Shown in pieces: positions 49,401 through 54,992 of a stretch of 64,000 bases of DNA. Each line of letters opens with the position of its first letter. Position 1 is the stretch's first letter. Both the position numbers and the translations under genes were made by a program. Origin of the DNA: Macrothele yani (Eukaryota; Arthropoda; Arachnida; Araneae; Macrothelidae); NCBI GenBank assembly GCA_039090855.1, contig CM077024.1, positions 66,177,594-66,241,593 of the forward strand, in the 5' to 3' direction. The notes under the pieces are model-generated. The model was not told the origin of the DNA and did not search any database. It worked only from the letters and a program-made list of their open reading frames with translations.

Positions 49401-52400
49401 ATCATGAGTTTCTAGAATGCCTGAAGGTGCTACTCGTATGTGTGCACAACATGGATCGTAGTTGTCCTGGTGATCTTGTCCTGGAAATATCCTGAAATTC
49501 TGTTCGTCCCTCCACACTATGCGATATTTTGTAGTTAAGGATATTTCTAGTGTTGTAACTTTTGCATAGCTACGAATTGTCCCAATTTAATCGTATCATG
49601 TCTGGTTTTCAAACCCAGTGTCCGGAAATCAGTTTTTTTATGGGGGGGGGAACGGGAAATCATTTTTTATGGGGGGGGACGTCCGGTTTGTTCATTGTTT
49701 GCTGTCATTGGACGATCCAGGTGCTACAGATTCTCCGTAGTCTTATACGGGCATCGGTGGTTCACTCTGGAGTACGAACAACATCGAATATACTACGGAA
49801 ATCGAAAATTTCAGTGGATTGTTGTTCAACATGTTCAAATTTTTCATGTTTTCAAGATTCTAACATTTATTAAGCATTTTTGGGATTGTTTATTAGACGT
49901 TTTTAATAACGTAAACATTACTTCGATGTTTTTCGATATTTTTTAGACTGCCGTTCTCTGGCGAAGAATGTTCCGAACTGCGCTGGAAATTGTTCTAACA
50001 GGGAAGACAATGTTCCGTAGTTTTCGGAATTTCGAATTTTTCTGACCAAAGTGTGTGGTGTGTGTGCGTATTACCTCCCCTTTTGAAAAACTAAGTATAT
50101 AATCTTGCTGATTATATTCTTGGTTATTTATTTTACTGATCACGTTACTCGTTTTTAACATCTATGGTAATAGTGAAAACATCGTGACCTCGTTTTTAAT
50201 TTTGTTTCCTAATGAGATGCATATTTTCCTATTTGTAAGTCTTATTTTCAAAACAAATCAAAGCAAACATTTTTGCCCCTCTTCCCCTTTTTTAAAGTGA
50301 AATTAAATTTCAAAATTGGTACTTATTCTGTCCGTGTGGAATCTGAGGTGACCTGTAAAACTGTTCGTACCGCAGAGTTAATGCAGTATAGATTTTTTAT
50401 ATTTAATATTGCTTAAAACGTGCGGGCAAGCATGCTTTCTTTTGTCTGAAGCGAAATTATGTTCAAAAACAGTACAGCCTGCTTTTACTATGCAGAGAAA
50501 ATTACTTTATGGGGAACGAAAGACTACAATGGCGAGCTGAAGTTCCGATTTTAACTTAAATTTTTATTTTGTAAACAAATGCCCACTATATTTTCTGTAG
50601 CAGGAAGTAGCAGGAAACCATTCATTTTCAAAGAAATTAAACTTTGAGAAGCGATAATGCCGCGCAATCTGTGAAAACGAACATATGGGCCACAAAAATG
50701 GTGCCATTTCTAACATAGACTAATGAAATAACTACTTTCAATTTGAACTTGACTTCCATGAAAACATTCCACTTTCCCTTAACCCTGAATTTCTAATGTA
50801 TTATTTCAGAATATTTTAACCTAGTTTATATGTTGATCGTTGTATGTGAAATCATTTCTAGAGTAATGGCACGTTTAGGGTCTAATTAAAGATTTTATGC
50901 GTATATAATTTGTTTTATATTTTTCGTTTTATAATTTGGTTCAATAATTAAATTAAAGCCTAAGTAGAAACAAATTTGTTTCTATCATTATAGTATACGT
51001 AAGTTTTATAAAAATTAAACTTGGTTATACATTCAGTAACAATTTTGGTATTCAGTGCTTATTGGTGGTTCAAATTTTCCTATTGGGTATAACATTGTTT
51101 TCAAAATTCTGTATTCTGTTTGCTCAAACCCGTAGGGATTGTAGGTTACAGGTTGAACAAATCTATAGTTTCATTGTTTTTACAGAGGGAGAGTCGAAAG
51201 TTTTGCAATATTTGCATAACAGCATGGGCTGCGGCGGGTATGTCACGTGTTTAAATTTGTTCAAGTCTCGCACTGCAGTCAGTGGAAAGGGATATAAAGT
51301 AGTAATCGTTGCTGTGAACAGCATTGAATGCCGTCGTTCTGTCAGTGGTTGGGACGCCTGAAAGATCAACGGCCACAACCGGCTAATTAGAGAACTTTTG
51401 CTTTACCAGTTTGAACTCTGCCATAACGTTGCTCAAGCAACTTGAAACATTTGTCATTCGAAAGGGAAAGGTTCCATGGACCACAGCACCGCAACCATAT
51501 GGTTCAAGAAATTTCGCTCAGGTGAAAGAAACCTCAACGATCATCCAAGGTCAAGAAAGGCCACGAACCGTGGATTCGGAGGCAGTGCGCCAGGTCGTAA
51601 AGGCAAATACCACAACCAGCACACGGAGATTATCAGGCGAGCTGGGCATATCGCAGACCACCGTGGTTTGTCACCTGTAGGACCACTGAAAGGTCTACAG
51701 GAGCTCCCGCACTGTCCGTCACGAACTGACGCCAGCTGATGCAAATGGAAGTGTACAGGGGATTCCTAGAAAACCTGCATGATGTACGGTTTCATCAAGA
51801 GAATTGTTACGTGCGATGAAAAGTGGGCCTATTTCCGTAATCCCAACACCCTACGGCAGTGATTGAGCCCGGGCCAGCTTCTAGAACCTGTTGCCAAACG
51901 TGGAGCTTCGAGCACAGGGTGATTCTCTGCGTCTGGTGGAATTTTGAGGGGATAATCCATTACAAATTTGTTCCAGACGGTCGGACCAACGCCAAGATCT
52001 ACTGTGAACAGTTGGAGCGGATGTATGCCGTTTTGGAGAAGTATCCAGCACTGGTGAACAGAAAAGCGTGCTCTCCTACAGCAGGACAACGCTCGGTTTC
52101 ATACCGCGCGAACGACCTAGGCAAAACTCTAGAAACTTGAGGGCATCGAACTGATGCCACTGTAGTCCGGACCTTACCCTGTGGGATTATTACTTGTTCC
52201 GGTCAATGGCCCACTTCCTTCGTGGGCGGCACTTCAACAACCAGGAGGAGGTGGCAACTGGGGTGAAGGAGTTTTTGTCCTCTAAGGACAAGAACTGGTA
52301 CCGTCGCGGAATCTAAGAACTACAGACGATGGCTAAAGACTTTGCAACATGGTGGCCTATACTTAGAATGCTAGTCAGCTTTCGTCGTAAAGGTAGGTAT

Positions 52401-54397
52401 GAAGACAGTGATCCAAATATTGCAAAACATTCGACTCACCCTCTGTAAGTAGGAGTAATTTGGATTGTGTGTCGTAAAAAAAAAATTTAGAAATCCGGGG
52501 GAAAAATTTTGGAACTCCGAAAAAGACTATGAATTACGACACAATGATTATGTGGAGTAGGATCCACAAGTTCCCGGACTGCGCCTGTACGGCAAAGTAG
52601 GTGTATCGCATACCCACTGTGATAATTGGATTACGTTAAAATATCCCCTCTCACAAGGAAATTGGTTTCGTTCACCTACGCGACTTCCTCGCTGCGTTAC
52701 ATCCGGGTATTGTCAGCAACTTACGCAGTGTTCGGCGATTGAAAAATGGCGTTTTTTGAGCAGCGCGTTAACATTGTTTTGCGTTTGTTTGGGCAAAAGT
52801 CCAACAGACACTTGCGAGATTTTGAAGCAAGTTTATGGCGAAAACACCCTGCCGCCGTAACAAGCATTCGAGTGGCATCGACGCTTCAGAGAAGGCAGAC
52901 CGGAGGTCCATGACGAAGAACGAAGCGGGCAGCTGGTGACAGTTCTCACGTGAGAAAATATTTTTAAGGTTGGGGCCATCGCACGCTCCAACAGACAATC
53001 GAGCAAATTGCAGATGCTGCTGGGATATCGGAGAATAAATCTCAACGGATACTAACAGTTGATCTGAAGATGCACTGGGTGTGTCAACACATCTTCCTAT
53101 GCATGTTAACTGAAGATCAGTTGGCCATACGGATGGAAATGGCGGGCGATCTCTTAAACGTCGCAGACAAAGACCGTCTAGAAAACACAAGGCCATGACA
53201 TTAGAAGAAGATGAGTTCCTTATTTTAGTGACTTCACGCGGAAATAAAGGCTCCCGATTGGTTTCCAGCGCTATCAAGTGAGACATCAAACACGACACCG
53301 ACTTGTCAGTCTGCTTGTCATGGTAGTGACGTCACAAACGGGGGAACTCCTCTCCCTAATGTCATGGCCTTGTGTTTTCTAGAAGTCTTTACCAAGACCC
53401 ACAATTTCTTACAAGAATCATAACAGGGGATGAAAAATGTTTCTTCCTCTTCGATCCGCAGACTAAGCGAGCGTCAACTACGTGGAAATCGCAATTGTCT
53501 CCACGCAAGCAGAAATTCCACCGAGATCGCAGCAAAGACAAGATCATGCTTAGAGGTCTTCGACATCCAAGGGTATTGTTCATCTTGAATTTATCCATGA
53601 AGGATGCACCATCAACAAGGAGTACTATCTGGACACCATGCGACCTCTACGTGAGTCGATCCGCAAGAAGAGGCCTCAACTATGGGGGCTATCAATCGTT
53701 GGTGCTGTTGCACAACAACGCACCGGCGCACAGATCACACCTCGTTCGTGAGTTTCTTGCCAAAACAAGAACTGTAGTCCTCCCACACCCACCGTTCTCC
53801 CCCTCTCCCCCTGCGACTTGCACTTCTAACCTGAGCGGACACGTCTACTTCAGGGTCGTCGGTTTTCGAGCGCAGAAGTAAAAAAACACATCGCTGGTTG
53901 CACTGAAAGACATTACATAGAATGGGTTCTATGAACTCGACAGCCGCTGGCAGAAGTGTGTTGTTGCAAGAGGGTCTTTTTTCAAAGAAGGATGTACTTC
54001 AGCTTTGTAACTAATTATCTATAGGACTTTTGGATCCTGCCTCGTATGTAAACTGTTCCATGGTGATGTAATTAGCTGTACATGCAAATGTCTTCCGAAA
54101 CTCAAGTATAATACAAAACGTAGTACAGTTGAAATGTACATTTGAGTCTCAAATTTCTCAGTGTATAACAAAACTGATCATTCAATGACATTATGGTGTT
54201 GATTTCGTTTTAACTTTTGAACTTTGTTTCAGAGTGTGGAGAGAAGGTTAATTTCTTTAGCTAGGAGGCTGACAACCCAAATTGTGCACACCTATGCGCT
54301 TGCCACAGCATCTGTCAAAGAAGTCCCACAGACGTACAGTGAAAACTTAACTATTGCACGGAACTTCGCAGCAGAGTTGTTCATGCAGCTTGACAAA
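12376..54397 (+). CDS. Perilipin (PAT-family lipid-droplet protein), seven coding exons, 3' incomplete
   Basis: Perilipins coat cytosolic lipid droplets and control access of lipases to stored triglyceride. Seven exons join in phases 1,0,0,1,0,0 to give 352 residues without a stop. Residues 1-40 are Ser/Thr/Pro-rich. About 40-130 form the PAT domain, ending in the typical run KIEPQ, then CRGLDLVEEKLPIL. About 131-200 is the amphipathic repeat region, with LVEKYLPP near 186-193. About 205-352 matches the C-terminal helical-bundle region (SYLTNKVGSRVYGH, IEKLSYTIDLVKY, RRLISLARRLTTQIVHTY). The hydrophobic C-terminal stretch of perilipins is missing, so at least one more exon lies in unread sequence to the right or in a part of intron 7 I could not resolve. 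The pattern looks closer to PLIN2/ADRP-type proteins than to fly Lsd proteins, but this is a judgement by eye. The start ATG at 12376 sits in an AAAAATGG context 11 bases after a splice acceptor. Confidence 0.9.
12683..13364. other. Perilipin intron 1, left part; nothing recognised
   Basis: AT-rich intronic sequence with a TA/T-rich tract at about 12943-12962 and no reading frame of interest. Confidence 0.6.
13365..13475 (+). repeat. Dispersed repeat copy A
   Basis: It begins CAGGGGTCGCGCTGCCGATC and continues with GCGAAAAAAA, TTTTGGCGAAAATATT and CCGAGCAAAAAC. The same series of blocks occurs in reverse at 45610-45736 in intron 6. It is non-coding and its ends are not defined. Confidence 0.7.
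13931..14072 (+). repeat. Tandem repeat, four ~36-bp units
   Basis: Four near-identical units of about 36 bp, each containing TGGTTTAATTTTATACCTCC. The first three end CAATGCAGT, while the last diverges to CAATTGAGT. Confidence 0.9.
14073..16603. other. Perilipin intron 1, right part; nothing recognised
   Basis: Mostly unique-looking AT-rich sequence. A stretch at 14085-14135 (GGCGACTT, TTAGCGAAAAAAA) vaguely recalls dispersed repeat A. The open frame at 15874-16209 has no recognisable domain. Confidence 0.5.
16604..16686 (+). CDS. Perilipin coding exon 2 (residues 103-130)
   Basis: The exon is 83 nt, between acceptor TTACAG at 16598-16603 and donor GTAAGT at 16687. It completes the split Val codon and encodes the most diagnostic part of the PAT domain, reading VKAVDDFACRGLDLVEEKLP. 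It ends in phase 0. It is too short for a simple reading-frame search and was found by continuing the protein from exon 1. Confidence 0.9.
16687..18446. other. Perilipin intron 2, left part; nothing recognised apart from short repeats
   Basis: A GC-richer patch at 16800-17190 has no coding signature. Short tandem duplications lie at 17358-17425 and 18260-18350. Confidence 0.5.
17358..17425. repeat. 34-bp tandem duplication
   Basis: Two units of 34 bp starting ACTAGTATG and ending CATGAT, differing at two positions. Confidence 0.9.
18447..20070 (+). mobile_element. Tc1-like transposon relic
   Basis: Inverted ends match over roughly 90 bp. The left begins TACAGTGTTGTGCAAAAGTA and contains GCATCACCTGCA and CATAGTTATTTCATC. 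The right has GATGAAATAACTATG, GCAGGTGATGCA and ends ACTACTGTA at 20070. TA borders and a length of 1624 bp fit an aged Tc1-like element. Confidence 0.85.
18831..19800 (+). pseudogene. Tc1-like transposase relic
   Basis: The coding trace starts at the ATG near 18830 (MVKLAELSTVD). The N-terminal HTH is visible in pieces (SLSQIAERVGRNKSTVIRLL), then a linker that reads LSLADRGLNSPELLQRWSEV, then INQWENVFFNVESEFCFNG. In the last box the first catalytic Asp of the usual FSDES is replaced (FNVES). Numerous stops follow, and the later catalytic boxes are only faintly traceable. It is inactive. Confidence 0.7.
20305..21467 (+). mobile_element. Short hAT element with perfect 8-bp target duplication
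   Basis: The ends are CAGTGGCGTATATTCG (left) and the inverse of CAGTGGCGTATCTTGG (right). They are flanked on both sides by CTGTAAGC (20297-20304 and 21468-21475), an 8-bp duplication as expected for hAT. At 1163 bp it is far shorter than an autonomous hAT and carries only the C-terminal part of the transposase. A G-run of about 13 lies near the right end (21418-21430). Confidence 0.93.
20573..21172 (+). CDS. hAT transposase C-terminal dimerisation domain, open frame
   Basis: This is a 199-codon open frame inside the short hAT element. Residues about 135-190 (YKLPDLILKFPSTTTERSFS, then ALKRIKIYLKTTQGH, then LADLSIEKN) match the hAT-family C-terminal dimerisation region. The BED zinc finger and the catalytic Asp residues of a full transposase are absent. 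The first 25-50 residues are probably not original coding sequence, since the opposite strand is also open there (20363-20659). If expressed it could only dimerise, not cut DNA. The frame is undamaged, which is unusual among the relics here. Expression is not shown. Confidence 0.7.
   Translation: MNDRVWRRMNHCFAQRFAQKREDFDFLSHRMLPPVVARVSRKLFQFVLSVNELKSVMLYLKFVALLDSNCFDKFCESFSEHLLSELKELYASNFDAARLKYELKVFYSLDEYKNQSVRDITCYIKLNKLDILFSEMYKLPDLILKFPSTTTERSFSALKRIKIYLKTTQGHVHSNKLADLSIEKNILFKYGKLLGRNVL
21476..22204. other. Perilipin intron 2, right part; nothing firm
   Basis: Two antiparallel short frames (21608-21934 plus, 21690-21971 minus) lack recognisable domains. A CGCGATATA/CCGCGTTATAG-type string at 21998-22045 looks like a small palindromic repeat fragment. 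Confidence 0.45.
22205..22294 (+). CDS. Perilipin coding exon 3 (residues 131-160)
   Basis: The exon is 90 nt, phase 0 at both ends, after a T-rich tract and TTCCAG acceptor, with donor GTAAGT at 22295. It encodes ILEETRKLCAS and then an amphipathic stretch ending in MKTYGTEA. A LINE begins only 78 bases after this exon, at 22373, in the same orientation. Confidence 0.85.
23322..24688 (+). pseudogene. LINE ORF1 (Gag-like, three CCHC zinc knuckles), one frameshift
   Basis: ORF1 proteins of jockey/I-type LINEs bind element RNA. The first part (23322 to about 23705) reads in one frame with a basic Pro-rich start (MPQPPPTHNTLKRTFVEKRH), and the rest (to 24688) in another. The zinc-knuckle block is intact: CFKCQRYGHSQRSC, CANCGSRDHEGTGC and CVNCGDSHAAYARSC, preceded by YIPNPLR. 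A Pro/Ser-rich tail follows. The end of the frame runs through three repeats whose G-run lengths differ, so the original reading there was probably the acidic/serine frame (EESDSSSP). No coding sequence for endonuclease or RT follows. Confidence 0.85.
24486..24648 (+). repeat. ~57-bp tandem repeat at the end of LINE ORF1
   Basis: Three copies of a unit containing GGAGGAGAGTGACAGTTCGT begin at about 24511, 24567 and 24622. Spacing between identical points is 57 then 55 bp. Each is preceded by a G-run of different length. Confidence 0.85.
24875..26950. other. Perilipin intron 3, after the LINE; nothing coding
   Basis: AT-rich with no frame of interest. It contains one strong hairpin at 25704-25741 and an A/T-rich tract at 25970-26460. 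Confidence 0.55.
25704..25741. repeat. Perfect 15-bp hairpin
   Basis: GTCACCATTCAACCG is followed 8 bases later by its exact inverse. A G-rich/C-rich patch (CAGCCAGCAAGCTAGCCAGC) lies just upstream. It could be a fold-back remnant; no protein-binding role is evident. Confidence 0.85.
26955..26998 (-). mobile_element. Fragment of the SINE 3' part
   Basis: About 44 bp (ATGAGCAACTCTAAGGACTG, then AAGTTGCCTGTCCTTAACT) matches the inverted 3' body of the SINE seen at 2125-2348 and 54993-55186. The tRNA-like head is missing. Confidence 0.45.
26999..28129 (+). other. Perilipin intron 3, right part; possible Tc1 relic at 27400-27800
   Basis: In the + strand a trace such as ILWPPLTPISTNHL followed by DEFEWF (about 27690-27750) resembles the WPPxSPDxNPIExxWDExE box of Tc1 transposases, and upstream pieces fit loosely. 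No inverted repeats were found. The remainder shows nothing. Confidence 0.3.
28130..28241 (+). CDS. Perilipin coding exon 4 (residues 161-197)
   Basis: The exon is 112 nt, acceptor ACACAG ending at 28129, donor GTATGT at 28242, ending in phase 1. It encodes VNRVKTYGMQKATEALEDC and the perilipin signature LVEKYLPP. The first codons repeat the MKTYG pattern at the end of exon 3 (RVKTYGMQ), consistent with the repeated amphipathic segment of the family. Confidence 0.88.
28407..28476. repeat. (CA)n microsatellite
   Basis: About 34 uninterrupted CA units, starting 166 bases after perilipin exon 4. Confidence 0.97.
28640..29790 (-). pseudogene. Tc1-like transposase relic
   Basis: Read on the minus strand from about 29790. 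A linker/HTH portion (LTARLTGQCQRERLPYSYLQ) is followed by LPLTLSSRNV-like sequence, and then at about 29000-28860 by the C-terminal catalytic boxes: LLAQISCSWTITRDLRAAMV, then LESEDIQWMSWPVHFTEFSP and IEDLWNAQGRHI. This matches the ...LESEDIQ.M.WPARSPDLNPIE..W.ALGR end of Tc1 transposases. The second catalytic Asp is not in a recognisable DN context and stops are frequent, so it is inactive. Inverted terminal repeats were not identified with confidence. Confidence 0.7.
29791..32997. other. Perilipin intron 4, right part; one GC-richer unexplained patch
   Basis: The patch at 30090-30610 is clearly GC-richer than its surroundings, with small palindromes (GGGCCGTAAGCCC at 30255-30267) and open frames on the minus strand without known domains. 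It could be part of an unrecognised element. The rest is AT-rich and featureless, including a CT-tract/AG at 32565-32580 that resembles an acceptor without a following coding exon. Confidence 0.45.
32998..33161 (+). CDS. Perilipin coding exon 5 (residues 198-252)
   Basis: The exon is 164 nt, acceptor TTCCAG ending at 32997, donor GTAATT at 33162. It begins with an acidic linker (ESNETPTDN) and continues into the C-terminal bundle (SYLTNKVGSRVYGHGVVQV and IEKLSYTIDL). This tract lines up with the SYYVRLGSLS...LHSRAYQ region of perilipins. Confidence 0.9.
33162..35150. other. Perilipin intron 5, left part; nothing coding
   Basis: A run of 12-13 C lies at 34363-34375. From about 34560 onward, phrases like CTGTCCGTCC and TTTCAGACATC recur at 34680, 34740, 34850, 35030 and 35320, a degenerate dispersed pattern without fixed period. 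Confidence 0.5.
35155..35274. mobile_element. TTAA-flanked miniature element (piggyBac-type ends)
   Basis: A 120-bp palindromic element sits between TTAA at 35151-35154 and 35275-35278. The ends are CCCTTTGAGTGTCAGCGACG and the inverse of CCCTTTGAGAGTCAGCGACG. Starting with CCC next to TTAA is typical of piggyBac-like inverted repeats. It has no coding capacity and must rely on a transposase elsewhere. Confidence 0.85.
35279..36040. other. No gene seen
   Basis: Continues the degenerate CTGTCCGT/TTTCAGACAT pattern. The short frame at 35891-36130 is the beginning of the Tc1 relic described next. Confidence 0.5.
36206..39381 (+). mobile_element. RTE-type LINE with target duplication
   Basis: It is flanked by ATATACAAGT at 36196-36205 and 39382-39391, a 10-bp target duplication. 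It has a ~400-bp leader, one endonuclease/reverse transcriptase coding region and a very short 3' end finishing in TGATGATGATGATGAT, the short-repeat tail typical of RTE elements. At 3176 bp it is close to full length. Confidence 0.9.
36550..39370 (+). pseudogene. RTE endonuclease/reverse transcriptase; RT part intact, endonuclease broken
   Basis: The apurinic-type endonuclease is read in two frames. One covers 36560-37073 (LLELEEELQRIKWDIVGLSE, then IQTYAPT and IIMGDFNAKIG), the other 37102-37449 (WRHPNGTTSEIDFI and TGSDHRLVRCKM). They are joined by a frameshift near 37045, and a second break lies at 37450-37530. The RT frame (37532-39370, 612 codons) is uninterrupted: GKAPGEDGI, LRNYRPISLLSVVYKI, QAGFRSGYST, CMAFIDYEKAFDSV with the first Asp, GVRQGDSISPKLF, and the catalytic box LRFADDVVIFA (FADD). 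The C-terminal WAGHTARRTDHRW segment is typical of RTE proteins. The intact RT with few breaks suggests a recent insertion, younger than its Tc1 host. Confidence 0.9.
39974..40615. mobile_element. hAT-type miniature element with 8-bp target duplication
   Basis: Non-coding and 642 bp, flanked by TCCATGCC at 39966-39973 and 40616-40623. The right end reads inward CAGTGGCGTAACTAGC and the left AAGTGGCTTAACACCC. The first ten bases of the right end, CAGTGGCGTA, are identical to both ends of the hAT at 20305-21467, so the two probably share a transposase source. It splits the Tc1 transposase just after its second Asp box. Confidence 0.85.
40891..41583. other. No gene seen
   Basis: AT-rich intronic sequence. 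Minus-strand open frames (41043-41243, 41279-41593) have no recognisable domain. At 41531-41605 the phrase GTGAGACTG.CCATGC is repeated three times. Confidence 0.5.
41584..41656 (+). repeat. Dispersed repeat, copy 1 (left of exon 6)
   Basis: About 73 bp containing CTGTGCATAGATGCAGAAA and CTAATACTGCCTTGAATGC. A near copy lies at 43313-43382, on the other side of perilipin exon 6 in the same orientation. Confidence 0.85.
41657..42969. other. Perilipin intron 5, right end; nothing recognised
   Basis: No frame, repeat or element end stands out. A pyrimidine-rich patch lies at 42560-42665. Confidence 0.6.
42970..43104 (+). CDS. Perilipin coding exon 6 (residues 253-297)
   Basis: The exon is 135 nt, phase 0 at both ends, acceptor AATAG ending at 42969. 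It encodes VKYIKDNYSPEKLLKNYVDD and WIWEELSKEE, an amphipathic helical segment of the C-terminal bundle. The donor GTTAGA at 43105 departs from consensus at +3. The open frame runs on past it to a stop at 43185, so retention of the intron would truncate the protein with about 26 extra residues. Confidence 0.87.
43313..43382 (+). repeat. Dispersed repeat, copy 2 (right of exon 6)
   Basis: Same blocks as 41584-41656 (CTGTGCATAGATACAGAAA, CTAATACTGCCTTGAATGC) with a few changes and a short gap. Confidence 0.85.
43383..44808. other. Perilipin intron 6, left part; nothing recognised
   Basis: Featureless AT-rich intron sequence with no convincing frame in either strand. Confidence 0.6.
44809..45190 (+). 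repeat. Degenerate copy of the fold-back/repeat A module, with 40-bp tandem units
   Basis: It starts CTTGAAAATGCTTTCCAGTG, matching the right arm of the fold-back at 45331-45518. Three 39-40-bp tandem units beginning CAGCATTAAATAAACAT follow at 44854, 44894 and 44933. Then comes CGCCAATTTTTT-type sequence resembling repeat A. It looks like an older copy of the composite at 45331-45736. Confidence 0.55.
45331..45518. mobile_element. Fold-back miniature element
   Basis: A 188-bp near-palindrome. The outer arms are TAGTAAAATCC and its inverse GGATTTTACTA. The inner arms (CTCCACTGGGAGGC, GGCAATAGGTAG and their inverses) meet around 45413-45424. It has no coding capacity, and its target duplication is unclear. 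Confidence 0.75.
45610..45736 (-). repeat. Dispersed repeat copy B (inverse of 13365-13475)
   Basis: Read on the minus strand: CAGGGGGTCGCGCTGCCGAT, GCGAAAAAAATTGTTTTGGC, TTTTGGCGAAAATATT and CCGAGCAAAAAC. This is the same order of blocks as the intron 1 copy. It directly follows the fold-back element. Confidence 0.75.
45737..47450. other. Perilipin intron 6, middle; nothing coding
   Basis: An A-rich run lies at 46076-46098. Short overlapping frames at 46712-47050 (minus) and 46906-47163 (plus) have no recognisable domain. The plus frame has a CICPVC...C pattern, but that is too little to claim a zinc-binding protein. Confidence 0.5.
47452..47910 (+). repeat. Tandem array 1, three ~145-bp units
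   Basis: Units begin around 47452, 47596 and 47741. Each contains TTATG..GCATAAG, GACCTTTGACCCCATTTCG (or close variants) and ACTAAAATTTCATCGAAATC. The array ends with GAGTTATCGTGCTGACGGAC, the same finishing phrase as array 2. Confidence 0.85.
47911..48290 (+). repeat. 90-bp direct repeat pair and repeat tail
   Basis: CACACAACGCGTGACGTAAT occurs at 47911 and 48001, a 90-bp period. GTGACGTC occurs several times (47970, 48066). The tail at 48235-48290 (AGAACCGTTTTCAAAATAAA, ATACATACAAG) looks like the end of a widespread invertebrate repeat type. Not coding. Confidence 0.7.
48295..48729. mobile_element. TTAA-flanked miniature element with ~140-bp inverted repeats
   Basis: Flanked by TTAA (48291-48294 and 48730-48733). 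The ends GGTGGACGTCAAGTAA and the inverse of GATGGACGTCAAGTAA extend into inverted arms of about 140 bp, through AATGGAAAAACTTTTGTACA and TTTTAATCGATGTTC-type sequence. It is 435 bp long with no coding capacity. Its tips do not begin CCC, so it is not the same family as the element at 35155-35274. Confidence 0.85.
48734..49330 (+). repeat. Tandem array 2, four ~140-bp units
   Basis: Same unit as array 1, starting near 48735, 48880, 49020 and 49160. Units share CCTGACCTTTGACCCCA, AATAGGGTTCG and TTTCAT.GAAATCGAACCAT, and end with TTATCGTGCGGACAAACAGA. The first unit begins right at the edge of the TTAA-flanked element, so the array was probably truncated or split there. Confidence 0.85.
49331..51180. 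other. Perilipin intron 6, right-middle; nothing coding
   Basis: At 49624-49678 ATTTTTTATGGGGGGGG is present twice in tandem (GGGAAATCA between). The rest is AT-rich with no recognisable frame. Confidence 0.55.
51181..52447 (+). mobile_element. Mariner element 1
   Basis: 1267 bp with inverted ends: TACAGAGGGAGAGTCGAAAG at the left, and the right end reads inward TACAGAGGGTGAGTCGAATG. Both continue into TTTTGCAATATTTG. TA borders. One mariner transposase is readable in pieces on the + strand. Confidence 0.9.
51415..52370 (+). pseudogene. Mariner transposase 1, several frameshifts
   Basis: N-terminal part: FRSGERNLNDHPRS, then RPRTVDSEAVRQVVKANTTT and LSGELGISQTTVV (the two HTH units). The catalytic part can be followed across frames: IVTCDEKWAYFRNP with the first Asp (about 51805), LLQQDNARFHTA with the second (about 52070), and CSPDLTLWDYYLF with the third (about 52160), ending SSKDKNWYRRGI. 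The three Asp residues are all present, but stops and frame changes break the gene. The second HTH segment is also out of frame with the region around 51680. Confidence 0.82.
52746..53990 (+). pseudogene. Mariner transposase 2, interrupted and catalytically dead
   Basis: It starts MAFFEQRVNIVLRLFG at 52746. EWHRRFREGRPEV and IEQIADAAGISENKSQRIL cover the HTH region in shifted frames, then the LLNVADKD segment up to the fold-back insert. The catalytic half (53389-53880, open) has RIITGDEKCFFLFDPQTKR with the first Asp. The second box reads LLHNNAPAHRSHLVREFLA, where the usual HDN is HNN, and the third, PFSPSPPATC, lacks the Asp of YSPDLAPCD. Two of three catalytic residues are lost, so this copy is inactive independent of the insert. 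Confidence 0.82.
53172..53389. mobile_element. Fold-back miniature element inside mariner 2
   Basis: TCTAGAAAACACAAGGCCAT with following ATGACATTA at 53178-53205 is repeated exactly in inverse at 53356-53383. Less perfect pairing extends into the interior (GAGTTCC). It interrupts the transposase in the segment VADKD/PQFLTRIITGDE. AAGACC occurs on both sides, a possible target duplication. Confidence 0.8.
54233..54397 (+). CDS. Perilipin coding exon 7 (residues 298-352)
   Basis: The exon is 165 nt, acceptor TTTCAG ending at 54232, donor GTAAGT at 54398. It encodes RRLISLARRLTTQIVHTYAL and VPQTYSENLTIARNFAAELF. This matches the late C-terminal bundle of perilipins. No stop is reached, so the protein continues in an exon not identified within the remaining 9.6 kb. 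Confidence 0.88.
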
Positions 54398-54992
54398 GTA
54401 AGTAAATATTTTCGTATCGCACCCATTCCTTCATACTTGATTAATTTTTTTTAACCACCACTTCAAAACCTAGTGCCTTGATCCAAAAATTTACTACTTG
54501 GAGTTTGAAAATATGCAGTCAGTTCGTTATTTTTCAATATTTTTGTGTTAAAGTGTTGGTTTTTAGAAATCAGTGTGCGATTTTAATTTTTGAATGCTCT
54601 CAAAGGTATGTAAGTGTCAAGTTCCGAGAAAATGTGCGGGAAAACGTTTTTTCATACAGTTAATGTGATGAATTAATGTGTCAAATTGGTTTGCCTTTTC
54701 CAAATATGTAAGCAAAAATAAATATCTTAGTAGACAAAGCAGCAGTGAACACCTGAGAAAGGTTTAAGTTTTGTCTTGGGTAGCTTCATTGTGTAGTTTT
54801 CGAATGCAATCGGAAGTTACTGGGAGCTGTATTAACTGAAATGTAATTGAACACTAGTGTTTTTAAGTAATTCAGGAAATATGTTTTCATGGTAAATATG
54901 CCCTTCATTGAGGAATATTCAGAGTAGGAGTACAAAGTTTGTCATATGTAGCGTTTTTACTCCTGAAGGGCATTTGAACTAACTGGAAAATC
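54398..54992. other. Start of perilipin intron 7; nothing recognised
   Basis: AT-rich; the short open frame at 54478-54663 has no recognisable domain. Confidence 0.6.

Larger units (their letters stand above)
52549..54046 (+). mobile_element. Mariner element 2 with a fold-back insert
   Basis: Ends are TATGTGGAGTAGGATCCACA (52549) and, inverted at the right, TACGAGGCAGGATCCAAAAG (54046). Total length is about 1.5 kb, or about 1.28 kb once the fold-back at 53172-53389 is removed, which is the usual mariner length. It lies 101 bp from mariner 1 in the same orientation but belongs to a different subfamily. Confidence 0.82.
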
